A stretch of DNA of 64,000 nucleotides from the NCBI GenBank assembly GCA_017355425.1, contig CP070233.1, positions 5,055,501 through 5,119,500 on the forward strand. The letters are read 5' to 3'. The notes under the pieces are model-generated. The model worked only from the letters and a program-made list of their open reading frames with translations. It had not been told where the DNA came from and searched no databases. Positions 18,363 through 26,579 of this stretch are shown piece after piece. The stretch is from Dolichospermum sp. DET69 (GTDB lineage Bacteria; Cyanobacteriota; Cyanobacteriia; Cyanobacteriales; Nostocaceae). Position 1 is the first letter of the stretch. Every line of letters begins with the position of its first letter. The translations under genes were made by a program, and so were the position numbers.

Positions 18363-18376
18363 CCGCCGCTAGGCGG
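18363..18376 (+). terminator. Hairpin downstream of the variable region
   Basis: CCGCC-GCTA-GGCGG followed by an A/T-rich run ending in TTTTTT. It can act as a terminator. DGR targets also often carry a hairpin shortly after the variable region; this one is 62 bases past the stop. Confidence 0.5.
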
Positions 18377-18450
18377 AAAAATAAAATTTTTTCTTTCGAC
18401 AGTAAAGCCGATTGTGGTGTCTTTGCTTAGGATAGCACACATTTTTTAAA

Positions 18451-18823
18451 TTGTCTGAATCAGGATATCCAGGATTTAAGGATTTACAGGATGTTATTGA
18501 TAAATTTCTGGTTTTCCTTTGCGTCTTTGCTACTTTGCGTCTACCCTGCGGGATCTCTAAGAGAGATTGCGCGAAACTGAATATTAAATGTTCTCAGAAT
18601 CAGGATTTTCAGTATTTTTGTCATGTCCATATTCCTAAATTATTTTAAATAAATTGAGTATTTGTAATTTGTATTTTGAAAATTTTATGTTTAACAATGT
18701 TGAATGACTTAAATTCTGTTCGTATATATTAACCTTAATCATAAATTCTTAAATCCTAAAAATAACAACTTAAACCCACATCCTATAAATCCTAAAATCC
18801 TGGACATCCTGATTCTGACAATT
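18451..18823. repeat. Fold-back element, copy A
   Basis: Left arm starts TTGTCTGAATCAGGATATCC; the right arm is its near complement, ending ATCCTGATTCTGACAATT. The interior (about 280 bases) matches copy B at 19302-19653, including ATTGAGTATTTGTAATTTGT. No coding capacity is evident. Copies A and B bracket the UPF0175 gene in the same orientation. Confidence 0.75.
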
Positions 18824-18866
18824 TTTAAGATTCTCCTGCTTAATGGGGTTGTATCAGAAACAATAA

Positions 18867-19145
18867 TCATAAATTATTTGCTTTTAACCCCATTCTCGCT
18901 TGATTGATTTCTGACTGAAATTCCTCTAAACTCATACTATCGTCAAAAAGAGATATATCATATTTAGACATTAACTCAATCATATCTAATCGAGAAATTC
19001 CTAATAATTGACTAGCTTTACCACTACTAATTTCTCCGTGTTTTAGTAGTGTCATTACATAAGCTTCTTTAGCTTTATTTTCTGCTTCTTTTCTGATAGT
19101 GTCTGTGACGCTATGGATGGGAATGGTAAACTCTACTTTAGTCAT
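18867..19145 (-). CDS. UPF0175 family antitoxin-like protein
   Basis: 92 aa. N-terminal strand-helix (KVEFTIPIHSVTDTIRKEA) followed by a helix-turn-helix: LLKHGEISSGKASQLLGISR LDMIELMSKYDI. UPF0175 proteins usually sit beside a DUF3368/PIN-type toxin. Here no toxin follows, and the gene is enclosed by two copies of a fold-back element, so it is probably an orphan antitoxin. Confidence 0.75.
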   Translation of the reverse strand: MTKVEFTIPIHSVTDTIRKEAENKAKEAYVMTLLKHGEISSGKASQLLGISRLDMIELMSKYDISLFDDSMSLEEFQSEINQARMGLKANNL

Positions 19146-19301
19146 ACAATCACATTTGTTTATTTTGATGATGCTTATATTATAAACCCACAGAGGTAGT
19201 TATATCTTCAAAATATTGGATTTTACCACGGAGGGAAATAAATAATTCTGCTGTTGAACTTTTTACAACAATATTTTCTGGTCAAAAGAAAGTGATTTTA
19301 A

Positions 19302-19653
19302 TTGTCAGAATCAGGATATCCAGGATTTTAGGATTTACAGGATGTTATTGATAAATTTCTGGTTTTTCTTTACATTTTTGTGTGAAACTGATTAAATATT
19401 GTCAGAAATGGCTAACGCCACGCTGCGCGAACAGGATTTTTATGATTTTTGTAATGTCCATATTCCTAAATTATTTAAATAAATTGAGTATTTGTAATTT
19501 GTATTTTGAGAATTTTATGTTTGAAAATCGTATATATTAACATTAATCATAAATTTCTAAACCCTAAAAACACAACTCAAATAAACATCCTGTAAATCCT
19601 GAAATCCTGGATATCCTGATATGGCTAACGCCACGCTTCGCTATCAGACAATT
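19302..19653. repeat. Fold-back element, copy B, with nested small dispersed repeats
   Basis: Same family as copy A. Left arm TTGTCAGAATCAGGATATCC at 19302. Two copies of a short unit starting ATGGCTAACGCCACGC have inserted, one in the interior (about 19408-19429) and one in the right arm (19621-19646). The second splits TGAT and ATCA, the same geometry as the HIP1-nested repeats further on. Confidence 0.75.
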
Positions 19654-19676
19654 TGACAATTTAATTTTACAACCCT

Positions 19677-20552
19677 ATGAGTTTTGACAACGTTTGCAAA
19701 CTATTAGCAGAAAAATATCCCTTTGATTTTGCTAAATGGTTGCTTCCCCAAGCACCAAAAACCATCAAAGTCTTAAAAACCGAATTGAGTATAGAACCAA
19801 TTCGCGCTGATTTTGTCACCTTCTTACAAACAGAAAATCGGATTTTACATATTGAATTTCAAACCAACCCACAATCTAAACCTCCAATTCCTTTTAGAGA
19901 GTTAGACTATTCGGTGAGATTAATCCGTACATATCAAGTTCCTGTAACCCAAGTTGTGATTTTCTTACAAGAAACAAATGATCCAATTGTTTTTACTGAA
20001 GAATATGTTAACGAAACAACCAGACACCGTTATCGTGTAATCAGAATGTGGGAACAAGAACCAGAATTATTTCTCAATAATCTGGCATTATTACCGTTAG
20101 CACCATTAACACAGACAAACTCACCTCAAGGCTTATTATCCCAGATTGCCAATAATGTTGCTAAAATTGCAGATAGGGAGACTAAACAGGATATTGCAGC
20201 TTACACAGAGATTTTAGCAGGTTTGCGGTTTGAGAAAGACTTTATTCGTCAATTGTTAAGTGAGGATATTATGCAAGAATCAGTCATTTATCAGGATATT
20301 TTGCAGAAGGGAGAAAGAATTGGAGAACAAAGAGGAGAACTGAAAGGAGAACTGAAAGGAGAACTGAAAGGAGAACTGAAATTTTGCTTATTTTTACTTA
20401 ATCAACGGTTTGGAGAAATTGACTCTTTAATAGTTGAAAAAGTCAAAGGTTTACCTGTTGAACAGTTAGAAAATTTAGGTGCTGCGTTGTTTAATATTTC
20501 TGAAGTTGCTGATTTAGTAACTTGGTTAAATCAACAAGATCATCAGAACTAA
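19677..20552 (+). CDS. Rpn/PD-(D/E)XK family protein with DUF4351 tail
   Basis: 291 aa. A PD-(D/E)XK nuclease-like core is suggested by IEPIRADFVTFLQTENRILH IEFQTNPQ and the following helix with RLIRTYQ. These are hallmarks of Rpn (recombination-promoting nuclease)-like proteins frequent in cyanobacteria. A short GELK repeat (residues about 220-235) links to a C-terminal DUF4351-like part, LNQRFGEIDSLIVEKVKGLP VEQLENLGAALF. The linker is encoded by four perfect 12-bp repeats. Role is unknown, possibly a nuclease effector. Confidence 0.75.
   Translation: MSFDNVCKLLAEKYPFDFAKWLLPQAPKTIKVLKTELSIEPIRADFVTFLQTENRILHIEFQTNPQSKPPIPFRELDYSVRLIRTYQVPVTQVVIFLQETNDPIVFTEEYVNETTRHRYRVIRMWEQEPELFLNNLALLPLAPLTQTNSPQGLLSQIANNVAKIADRETKQDIAAYTEILAGLRFEKDFIRQLLSEDIMQESVIYQDILQKGERIGEQRGELKGELKGELKGELKFCLFLLNQRFGEIDSLIVEKVKGLPVEQLENLGAALFNISEVADLVTWLNQQDHQN
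20334..20381 (+). repeat. Four tandem 12-bp repeats within the Rpn-like gene
   Basis: GGAGAACTGAAA occurs four times in exact tandem, coding GELKGELKGELKGELK. In-frame slippage would change linker length without breaking the protein. Confidence 0.85.
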
Positions 20553-20594
20553 TAATTTGTGGTGTTGGGTTTTGCAACCCAACCTACTTTATAG

Positions 20595-21236
20595 TTACAA
20601 ATTTTTCATTAAAGCTACTAAAATTTTCATTAAAATTTCTAAATCATTGGGGACACGATAAAGGTTTAAATCTTGAGTAATTTCTTTTGATTCCCGATGT
20701 AAAATTACAAATTGCCAAATATTACCAATAGAAACTGCACCATACAGGATAGGATTATCAATAGGAGACCAATTATCAAAGGCAATTAATTCTACGGCTA
20801 ATTGGACAATTCCCCTTTCTAAATCGGCATTTTTAGCTTCAATAACTAATAATTGATTATCAGCTTTAATGTAATAATCAATAACTCCTTTTAATTGATT
20901 ATTGATATTTAACCCATACTCTACTCTAACTTTAGCATGGGTATAGTGAATTAGTTCCATAATTACAGGAGCAATTAAAAATTCTCTCCTGGCGGTTTCA
21001 CTGGTTAAACTAATATAGGGTAAACTTTCTTCAATACGATTTTTTAGGTCTGTTAATCTTTCTAAATTTTGTTGAGTTGTTGGTAAAGTTAGAGATTGTG
21101 ATTGAAATTTATAGCCAAAATATCCTATAATTTCATCTGGTTCATAATTCAATTTGAAATAATCAGCAAATGTGTAGGATTGATTAGAGTCAATTATTTG
21201 TATTTTTACCATAATTCCTACCTCACTCAATAACAA
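20595..21236 (-). CDS. Predicted PD-(D/E)XK restriction-like protein
   Basis: 213 aa. The central region VRVEYGLNINNQLKGVIDYY IKADNQLLVIEAKNADLERG shows a D...(E)xK pair (VIDYY and VIEAK), the layout of PD-(D/E)XK endonuclease-like folds. The rest is not recognised. A start within the frame at MVKIQIID (codon 9, 21212) is as likely as the first ATG. Convergent with the Rpn-like gene; downstream of argZ on the same strand. Related to type I restriction N-terminal-like hypothetical proteins of cyanobacteria. Confidence 0.6.
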   Translation of the reverse strand: MLLSEVGIMVKIQIIDSNQSYTFADYFKLNYEPDEIIGYFGYKFQSQSLTLPTTQQNLERLTDLKNRIEESLPYISLTSETARREFLIAPVIMELIHYTHAKVRVEYGLNINNQLKGVIDYYIKADNQLLVIEAKNADLERGIVQLAVELIAFDNWSPIDNPILYGAVSIGNIWQFVILHRESKEITQDLNLYRVPNDLEILMKILVALMKNL

Positions 21237-21303
21237 TTATATTGAAATGTTAGCGGGCAAGATGCCCGCACCACAAGATTGAGAATCTTAAAGGATGTAT
21301 TCC

Positions 21304-23415
21304 TTATCCTACATTAGCAACATAAGGACTCGTCAACTTATCTAATTGCTGAGTTAACAGACTGAGGAATAAACCCACATCAGTCACCACACCTACAGAT
21401 TCTATGGAACCGCGATCGCTCAATTTTGTCACTACTGCCGGATTAATATCCACACAGACCATCTTCACACCCGCAGGAGTCATATTCCCCACCCCGATAG
21501 AATGCAGCATAGAAGACAGCATCAAAATCATATCTGCACCTTCAATGATTTTAGAATATTCCTGTTGTGCTAAAATCAAATTCATTTGGGTATCGGGTAA
21601 AGGTCCATCATCCCGAATCGAACCAGCGAGGGAAAAGGGGATGTTATTTTTCACACATTCATACATCACCCCACTTTTCACCACTCCCGCTTCTACAGCG
21701 TTAGCAATGCTACCAAAACGGCGAACAGTGTTAATTATCTTTAAATGATGTCGGTGGCCACCCCGCACAGCTACACCCCGCTTCATATCCACACCCAGGG
21801 ATGTACCCAAGATATTTTGTTCCATGTCATGAACAGCGATCGCATTTCCGCCCAAAAGACCCTGTACGTAACCTTCTCGAACTAAGCGACAGAGATGTTC
21901 ACCACCACCTGTATGAATCACCACGGGACCTGCTGTGACAACTACTTTACCACCGCTATCCTTAATTTTACGTAATTCCCAAGCCACTTGTTCCACAACT
22001 ATTTCCACTCGTCTTTCGCTGGAAACACCGGAAGACATAAAGCTGAATTCTTGAGAATTGCGTTGTTCGCGTGATTCGGCTTTGCGGACAGTGCGGATAC
22101 CAAAGACATCAACAACTACTTTATCGCCGATTTCTAAATCACGGAGGAGTTTACATTTTGCTACTATACCATTGGCAGTTTGAGAAATTGCGATCGCTCC
22201 ATCCATGCGTTGATTCTGTACCTTCAGCCATTCCCTATTTACCCGTACTTCTGTGGGATAAATCGTACTGACATAGAAATCATCAGGAGCTACACCCGCT
22301 TGGATCACAGGTTCTAACTTAGAATCTCGTTCATCTTGGGGTAAATCAACCGCACCCAAATCAATCAACTGGGAGATGATTTCTTCCATCACGTCGTGAG
22401 ATGGTGCAGATACCCTCACCTCAGCCGCAGATGTACTTTGACGTTGTTCTCCCAAATTGAATTTGAGAACTTGGAAACTTCCCCCCATTTCCACAATCAA
22501 ATCTAAAGCGCGGTTAATCAAACCTGCATCTAGTAAGTGTCCTTCCATGCGGATGACACGACTTTCTACAGATGCGTTAGCGTAAATTTCCTCGCCAATA
22601 GGTTCTGTTACTCGCAAAGTCAAGCATTTAGCCGCACCACCAGCTTTGAGAAATTCTGTTAAAGGAGTTTCAATGACTTGGAAACCAACTTCTGCTAACC
22701 GTGATTTTAAACTTTCACTGGCTTTGTTCATAATCACGATGCTTTCCACATTCACCGCATTACAAGCAAAGTTAACAGCATCAGCTTCTACAATAGCAAT
22801 CCGCTTTTCAGGTGCAACGCGCATTTCAATCACGCGGTTAGAGTAAGAATCAAACGCACCGGGATAATACAGCAAATAACCATTTGCCAAAGGACAAAAA
22901 CAGGTATCAAGATGATAAAACCGCTCATCCATTAAGCGTAGGGAAATCACCTCAATGTCCAGCCATTTAGCCAGGTAGGGGTGAGAATCCAATTCTGACC
23001 GGAAACCATATCCAGCCCATAACCACCGCCCTTCTCGGTCTAGGAGTGCATCACCAGCACCTTCAAAGGGGAGGTCTTTGGGAAGAGTGTAAACATTAAA
23101 ACCATTTTGTTCAAACCACTGTTGAAAATACGGTTCTTCACCTTGACGTTCCTTATGCAAAAAGCGGCTGAGAACGACATTTTCACCGAGGACTAAACCC
23201 GCGTTAGCACTGAATACCATATCAGGCCAGCCTTTTTCAGGGGCAACTAAATCAACAATGGCATGATCTTTAATTACATGGTATAATTTATTCCATTGCT
23301 CCACGGCGCGATCGCGGGAGGATTTATGAATATTCCCTTCCATCCAAGGATTAATCACATAATCCACATCATAATGGTCAGGAGCGCACATCAAAAAACG
23401 AATTTGGGAAACCAT
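21304..23415 (-). CDS. argZ: Bifunctional arginine dihydrolase / ornithine cyclodeaminase (ArgZ/AgrE)
   Basis: 703 aa. The N-terminal guanidino-group-modifying fold (PDHYDVDYVINPWMEGN, DMVFSANAGLV, HLDTCFCPLANGYLLYYPGA) converts arginine to ornithine, CO2 and ammonia. The C-terminal half is the LOR/SDH-type conserved region (VVVTAGPVVIHTGGGEHLCR, GLLGGNAIAVHD, SLGVDMKRG), which in Anabaena AgrE contributes ornithine cyclodeaminase activity giving proline. The enzyme is important for mobilising nitrogen from arginine and cyanophycin. It is a single gene with no operon partner visible. Confidence 0.9.
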   Translation of the reverse strand: MVSQIRFLMCAPDHYDVDYVINPWMEGNIHKSSRDRAVEQWNKLYHVIKDHAIVDLVAPEKGWPDMVFSANAGLVLGENVVLSRFLHKERQGEEPYFQQWFEQNGFNVYTLPKDLPFEGAGDALLDREGRWLWAGYGFRSELDSHPYLAKWLDIEVISLRLMDERFYHLDTCFCPLANGYLLYYPGAFDSYSNRVIEMRVAPEKRIAIVEADAVNFACNAVNVESIVIMNKASESLKSRLAEVGFQVIETPLTEFLKAGGAAKCLTLRVTEPIGEEIYANASVESRVIRMEGHLLDAGLINRALDLIVEMGGSFQVLKFNLGEQRQSTSAAEVRVSAPSHDVMEEIISQLIDLGAVDLPQDERDSKLEPVIQAGVAPDDFYVSTIYPTEVRVNREWLKVQNQRMDGAIAISQTANGIVAKCKLLRDLEIGDKVVVDVFGIRTVRKAESREQRNSQEFSFMSSGVSSERRVEIVVEQVAWELRKIKDSGGKVVVTAGPVVIHTGGGEHLCRLVREGYVQGLLGGNAIAVHDMEQNILGTSLGVDMKRGVAVRGGHRHHLKIINTVRRFGSIANAVEAGVVKSGVMYECVKNNIPFSLAGSIRDDGPLPDTQMNLILAQQEYSKIIEGADMILMLSSMLHSIGVGNMTPAGVKMVCVDINPAVVTKLSDRGSIESVGVVTDVGLFLSLLTQQLDKLTSPYVANVG

Positions 23416-23456
23416 AAAAATTTTACAAACTTCTAAAATGCTACTAATGTCTTCTG

Positions 23457-23687
23457 GATACAGAGTTTGGGTGATCCAATTCTGTCAAATCTGCTACTTA
23501 ACCTCTACCTTTTGCTCTTGGTAGGCTTTACAAGGATATCGCTATTATTCTATTACTGCTAGGGACAATGTGAGGGGAAAAATAAAGAAGTTTGGATGCT
23601 AATGCAATATTAACTTGTTAATTGATGGGTTATTGTGATTGTGTGCTTAATTTAATCTATAATAATCAAAATGTGGAGTTAGCTATT
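23457..23687. other. Spacer between argZ and the toxin-antitoxin island
   Basis: Divergent leader region with no recognisable gene or repeat. Confidence 0.4.
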
Positions 23688-23930
23688 ATGTTCAATACCC
23701 TAAAAGCAGTTTATCGCAATGGCGCGTTCATTTTGGAAACAGCCTGTAATCTACCTGAAGGTTCTGAGGTTGAATTAGTCGTCCAATCAAGTTCTGTTGT
23801 TTTACCAACCAGTTCAGATTTAGAGAGTAAACAACTTTTTCTCAAATCTCTAATTTCCCGAATGCAGCAAAATCCAATTCCACTAAACGCACCTTATTTT
23901 ACACGAGAGATGCTGCATGAACGCCGTTGA
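23688..23930 (+). CDS. VapB-like (DUF104-type) antitoxin
   Basis: 80 aa from ATG 23688. The first half (LKAVYRNGAFILETACNLPEGSEVELVVQS) is the small beta domain of AF2212/DUF104-like antitoxins that accompany PIN toxins. The C-terminal ASSDLES...TREMLHERR portion would wrap the toxin. The next start codon (23917) lies inside its end, as in vapBC pairs, but the toxin is truncated. Confidence 0.7.
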   Translation: MFNTLKAVYRNGAFILETACNLPEGSEVELVVQSSSVVLPTSSDLESKQLFLKSLISRMQQNPIPLNAPYFTREMLHERR

Positions 23931-23970
23931 TACTAATATCTTAATTAATTTATTTTATGAACCACTATAG
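23917..23970 (+). pseudogene. Truncated VapC (PIN) N-terminus
   Basis: MNAVDTNILINLFYEPL and stop: the first PIN motif (DTN) is intact but only 17 codons remain. The rest is replaced by the start of the HEPN-like gene at 23957, so a deletion has joined two neighbouring genes. Confidence 0.75.
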
Positions 23971-24175
23971 TCAACTAGCTGATCTTGAATCTCTTCTGTT
24001 AGATATTGATGATGAAAATATTAGAGCATATGCAGCAGAGGCTATAGTTGCTTATTCTGGGGGAGCTTATCGATCTGCTATTGTCTCTATTTGGATCGCT
24101 GTGGTATATGACCTTTATCAAAAGTGGCTCTTCGGTAGTTATTATGCTAAACGATTAGCTACACTCACTAAATAA
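23957..24175 (+). pseudogene. Truncated HEPN-like / hypothetical N-terminal fragment
   Basis: 72 aa: MNHYSQLADLESLLLDIDDE followed by YAAEAIVAYSGGAYRSAIVS IWIAVVYDLYQK. This repeated-helix pattern is the N-terminus of longer cyanobacterial proteins that I recall as HEPN-like or hypothetical. The last 17 residues (WLFGSYYAKRLATLTK) are divergent and the protein stops early. Probably a 3'-truncated gene. Identification is moderate. Confidence 0.45.
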
Positions 24176-24231
24176 TATTATTGAAGAAGGAGTCAGGAGT
24201 CAGTAGCCGATCGCATCCCCACATCCCAAAA

Positions 24232-24310
24232 GCGATTCCTAGGTCGCGCTTCGCTATCGCATTCCCTTCATCCCCAAAACAGCGATTCCTAGGTCGCGCT
24301 TCGCTATCGC
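24232..24310. repeat. Two HIP1-nested palindromic repeats
   Basis: Copies at 24232-24260 and 24282-24310, each GCGAT, then TCCTAGGTCGCGCTTCGCT, then ATCGC. They are separated by ATTCCC/CACTCCC-type spacer with TCCCCAAAA, the same spacer that separates plain HIP1 sites at 31877-31940. Confidence 0.85.
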
Positions 24311-24336
24311 ACTCCCAACATCCCCAAAAGCATCAA

Positions 24337-24549
24337 TTAAGCAGATATTAAACGCTGTGTAGGTTCAGGAATTTTTCGACCTAACTCTTGAGCAGTTTCT
24401 ATCCATTCCTGCATAATAATTTCTATATTTTGCAGTGCTTTTTGATAAGTTTCTCCATCAGCAGCACATCCCGGTAAATCTGGAACTTCTGCGATAAATG
24501 ATTGGTCTTGTTCACTCCAATAGAGATTAATTTCATAGCGCATAGTCAT
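24337..24549 (-). CDS. HicB family antitoxin (first hicAB copy)
   Basis: 70 aa HicB-type partial RNase H-fold antitoxin: MTMRYEINLYWSEQDQSFIA EVPDLPGCAADGETYQKALQ NIEIIMQEWIETAQELGRK. It differs from the second copy (31960-32172) at only a few residues, so the two modules are recent duplicates. The toxin gene of this copy (directly upstream on the minus strand) is broken. Confidence 0.88.
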   Translation of the reverse strand: MTMRYEINLYWSEQDQSFIAEVPDLPGCAADGETYQKALQNIEIIMQEWIETAQELGRKIPEPTQRLISA

Positions 24550-24552
24550 CTT

Positions 24553-24890
24553 AACCTCCTAGCTGATATTTAAGTAACATTTCACGAACTTGTTTAACTT
24601 GATATGCTTTGGCTTTTGCTTGTTTGGGTTGAAGGTTCAAGATTTCTTCAACTCCTTCTTTTGTAAAAATGTGGTGACTACCACGAATTCTTGCATCAAA
24701 TCCTAAGCTGATATTTAAGTAACATTTCACGAACTTGTTTAACTTGATATGCTTTGGCTTTTGCTTGTTTGAGTTGAAGGTTCAAGATTTCTTCAACTCC
24801 TTCTTTTGTAAAAATGTGGTGACTACCACGAATTCTTTCATCAAATCCTAATCTGATTAAGAGTTGACACAATTGCTCAAAGTTTAATTT
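24553..24890 (-). pseudogene. HicA toxin pseudogene with internal tandem duplication
   Basis: Relative to the intact HicA at 32174-32422, two near-identical units of about 145 bases (about 24553-24706 and 24707-24852, boundary near 24705) stand in tandem. Each encodes RIRGSHHIFTKEGVEEILNL and KAKAYQVKQVREMLLKYQL. The duplication puts the second unit out of frame. The N-terminus before NFEQLCQLLIRLGFD is replaced by a small palindromic repeat (24894-24916), leaving no start codon. The antitoxin is kept. Confidence 0.75.
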
Positions 24891-24893
24891 TTT

Positions 24894-24916
24894 GATTCCT
24901 AGGTCGCGCTTCGCTA
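24894..24916. repeat. Partial HIP1-nested palindromic repeat
   Basis: GATTCCTAGGTCGCGCTTCG, then CTA, at the 5' edge of the broken hicA copy. The flanking HIP1 halves are missing. Confidence 0.75.
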
Positions 24917-24941
24917 CATCCTCAAAGAGAATATTAGTAAG

Positions 24942-25514
24942 TCAAATCATCCCTAAATTCAAAACAAAACCCTTTAAAATATCTTCCCCCAAAACCGTAG
25001 CAGGAGAATCCAAAACCTCAACATCCTTACCTGGTCTATAAATTTCTACTTGACGAAATTTACGATTAATTAATAAACCTAAACGCACACCATTATCTAT
25101 ATATTCTTTCATCTTTTTCTGTGTAGTTTTCAAACTATCACTGGGAGAAAGTAACTCAATTACAAAATCTGGACAAATAGGAGGAAACTTTTCCTTTTCT
25201 TCCTCTGTTAAATTATTCCATTTTTCTAATTTTATCCAAGCAGCACTAGGAGAACGAATAGCACCATTGGGTAAAATAAAACCGACATCAGAACCAAAAA
25301 CTACACCTTGTGATTTGTCATCGTTCCAATTTGCTAATTGAGCAGTTAAACCAGCATTAATATTGCTAGATATACCACCCGATAAAGTCTTTAATATCAG
25401 ACTACGATCAGCATTACGTTCAATTTTGATTAACTCATTAATTTGACATAATTCAAAAAATTGATTATCTGTTATTTGAATTGATGAAGGTAGATAGAGC
25501 GTGATAAAATCCAT
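24942..25514 (-). CDS. Uma2 family protein
   Basis: 190 aa, complete. Pattern FPPICPDFVIELLSPSDSLK and YIDNGVRLGLLINRKFRQVE IYRPGK is the Uma2 (PD-(D/E)XK-like) core. Compared with the paralogue at 39026-39607, the usual RSPDASW is RSPSAAW here, so the first acidic residue of the presumed nuclease motif is replaced by Ser. Encoded directly downstream of the HigA-like gene on the same strand (7 bases apart). Confidence 0.8.
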   Translation of the reverse strand: MDFITLYLPSSIQITDNQFFELCQINELIKIERNADRSLILKTLSGGISSNINAGLTAQLANWNDDKSQGVVFGSDVGFILPNGAIRSPSAAWIKLEKWNNLTEEEKEKFPPICPDFVIELLSPSDSLKTTQKKMKEYIDNGVRLGLLINRKFRQVEIYRPGKDVEVLDSPATVLGEDILKGFVLNLGMI

Positions 25515-25521
25515 ATTTCTT

Positions 25522-25833
25522 CTAAACCAAAGTCATAACTTGCTCATATTCTTCTTTGTGACTTTGCAAAGCATCCCAAATATCAACTTTTTGCTGAAGA
25601 TTTGACCAAAGTCTAGGTCCATTACCTAAAGCTTTACCAAGACGAATTGCAATATCTACAGTAATGGATTCTTCACCATTAATAATTTCCTGAATTGTTT
25701 GATTAGATATTCCTAAAATTTCTGCAAAATTGCTAGGATTAATATCTAAATCATCTAAAATATCTGCAATTACTTCACCAGGATGTATTGGTCTTACTAA
25801 TCTATCTTGAGTAATATCTTGCAAATTATTCAT
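25522..25833 (-). CDS. HigA-type antitoxin (XRE/HTH addiction module)
   Basis: 103 aa. VRPIHPGEVIADILDDLDIN PSNFAEILGISNQTIQEIIN GEESITVDIAIRLGKALGNG PRLWSNLQQKVD is the HigA signature: helix-turn-helix plus the GPRLW block. The usual partner HigB (RelE fold) is not present on either side; a Uma2 gene follows and XisI precedes. It may regulate neighbouring genes or be an orphan antidote. Confidence 0.88.
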   Translation of the reverse strand: MNNLQDITQDRLVRPIHPGEVIADILDDLDINPSNFAEILGISNQTIQEIINGEESITVDIAIRLGKALGNGPRLWSNLQQKVDIWDALQSHKEEYEQVMTLV

Positions 25834-25847
25834 AATCCTTAAATATT

Positions 25848-26183
25848 TTAACTAACAGCATATTCTGTAAATTGCCTCATAAAAGGAGACTGAAACCCTA
25901 ACACAATATCCTGCTTACTCACTCCCGCAGCCACTAAATCAGCAGCAATATCATCCTCTGTACCATTCCATTGCAGCCAAATTTTGCTACCTTTAATATC
26001 AATATGAATGATACAACTATGTACCCAATCTTGACCTTCCCAACCGACATGAACTATTTGATAATGGTCACGTTCTGTATCAAAAATTGTCTCAACTTCT
26101 ATATTGCCGTAAGCTGGTTTTTGATCACTATATTCCTGCAATATTTGCTGTATAAGCTGGCGATATCTGGTTAATGTATCCAT
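25848..26183 (-). CDS. xisI: XisI-like protein
   Basis: 111 aa. RYRQLIQQILQEYSDQKPAY GNIEVETIFDTERDHYQIVH VGWEGQDWVHSCIIHIDIKG SKIWLQWNGTEDDIAADLV is the XisI fold. XisH and XisI were found as factors needed for excision of the fdxN element in Anabaena, but many copies occur away from such elements, as here. It overlaps the xisH remnant by 13 bases, so the pair was an operon. Confidence 0.88.
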   Translation of the reverse strand: MDTLTRYRQLIQQILQEYSDQKPAYGNIEVETIFDTERDHYQIVHVGWEGQDWVHSCIIHIDIKGSKIWLQWNGTEDDIAADLVAAGVSKQDIVLGFQSPFMRQFTEYAVS

Positions 26184-26578
26184 TTAAAAATTACCTCTTG
26201 CTCTACATCATAAACAAGCATTTTTAACTGATTCTCTAATATCATATCTTTGGGAAAATCAAGTTGAAAAAATGTTTTGTAAGTCGTTAAAGGAACTGCT
26301 AAATATAAAACACGCTCCGGTTGTAACCTTCTCAATGCACCCCGATAATTAATAAATTGCCCTAATGCTGTATGAAATTCGGAAATAGCAGACGATCTTT
26401 CTAAAAAACTTTTGACTTCGACTGCAATTTTTTGTCCTTCCCGTTCTGCGGCCAAATCAATGGAAAGATTAACTCCTCCTACACTAATTGTAAGTGGATC
26501 ATTAGTAACTTGCCAACCATCTTTTTGTAAAGCTATTTTGACAACTCCATGAAAAATATCTGGCTCTTCGGGACTTAC
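26171..26578 (-). pseudogene. xisH: XisH-like gene lacking its start
   Basis: The open region reads PDIFHGVVKIALQKDGWQVT, VGGVNLSIDLAAEREGQKIA, VEVKSFLERSSAISEFHTAL and LPKDMI-like QLDFPKDMILENQL, essentially the whole XisH (endonuclease-like fold, E-V-K motif). Only a handful of N-terminal codons are missing. In frame, a stop stands just upstream and no start codon is present before PDIFH; an ATG within (26455) would give only 94 aa. The break coincides with the edge of an inverted-repeat element. Confidence 0.65.
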
Positions 26579-26579
26579 T

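Noticed and set aside
18300-18450. 92-aa frame overlapping the end of the kinase-FGE gene and its flank.
   Set aside because: Out-of-frame reading of the variable region and pyrimidine-rich flank; no protein-like composition.
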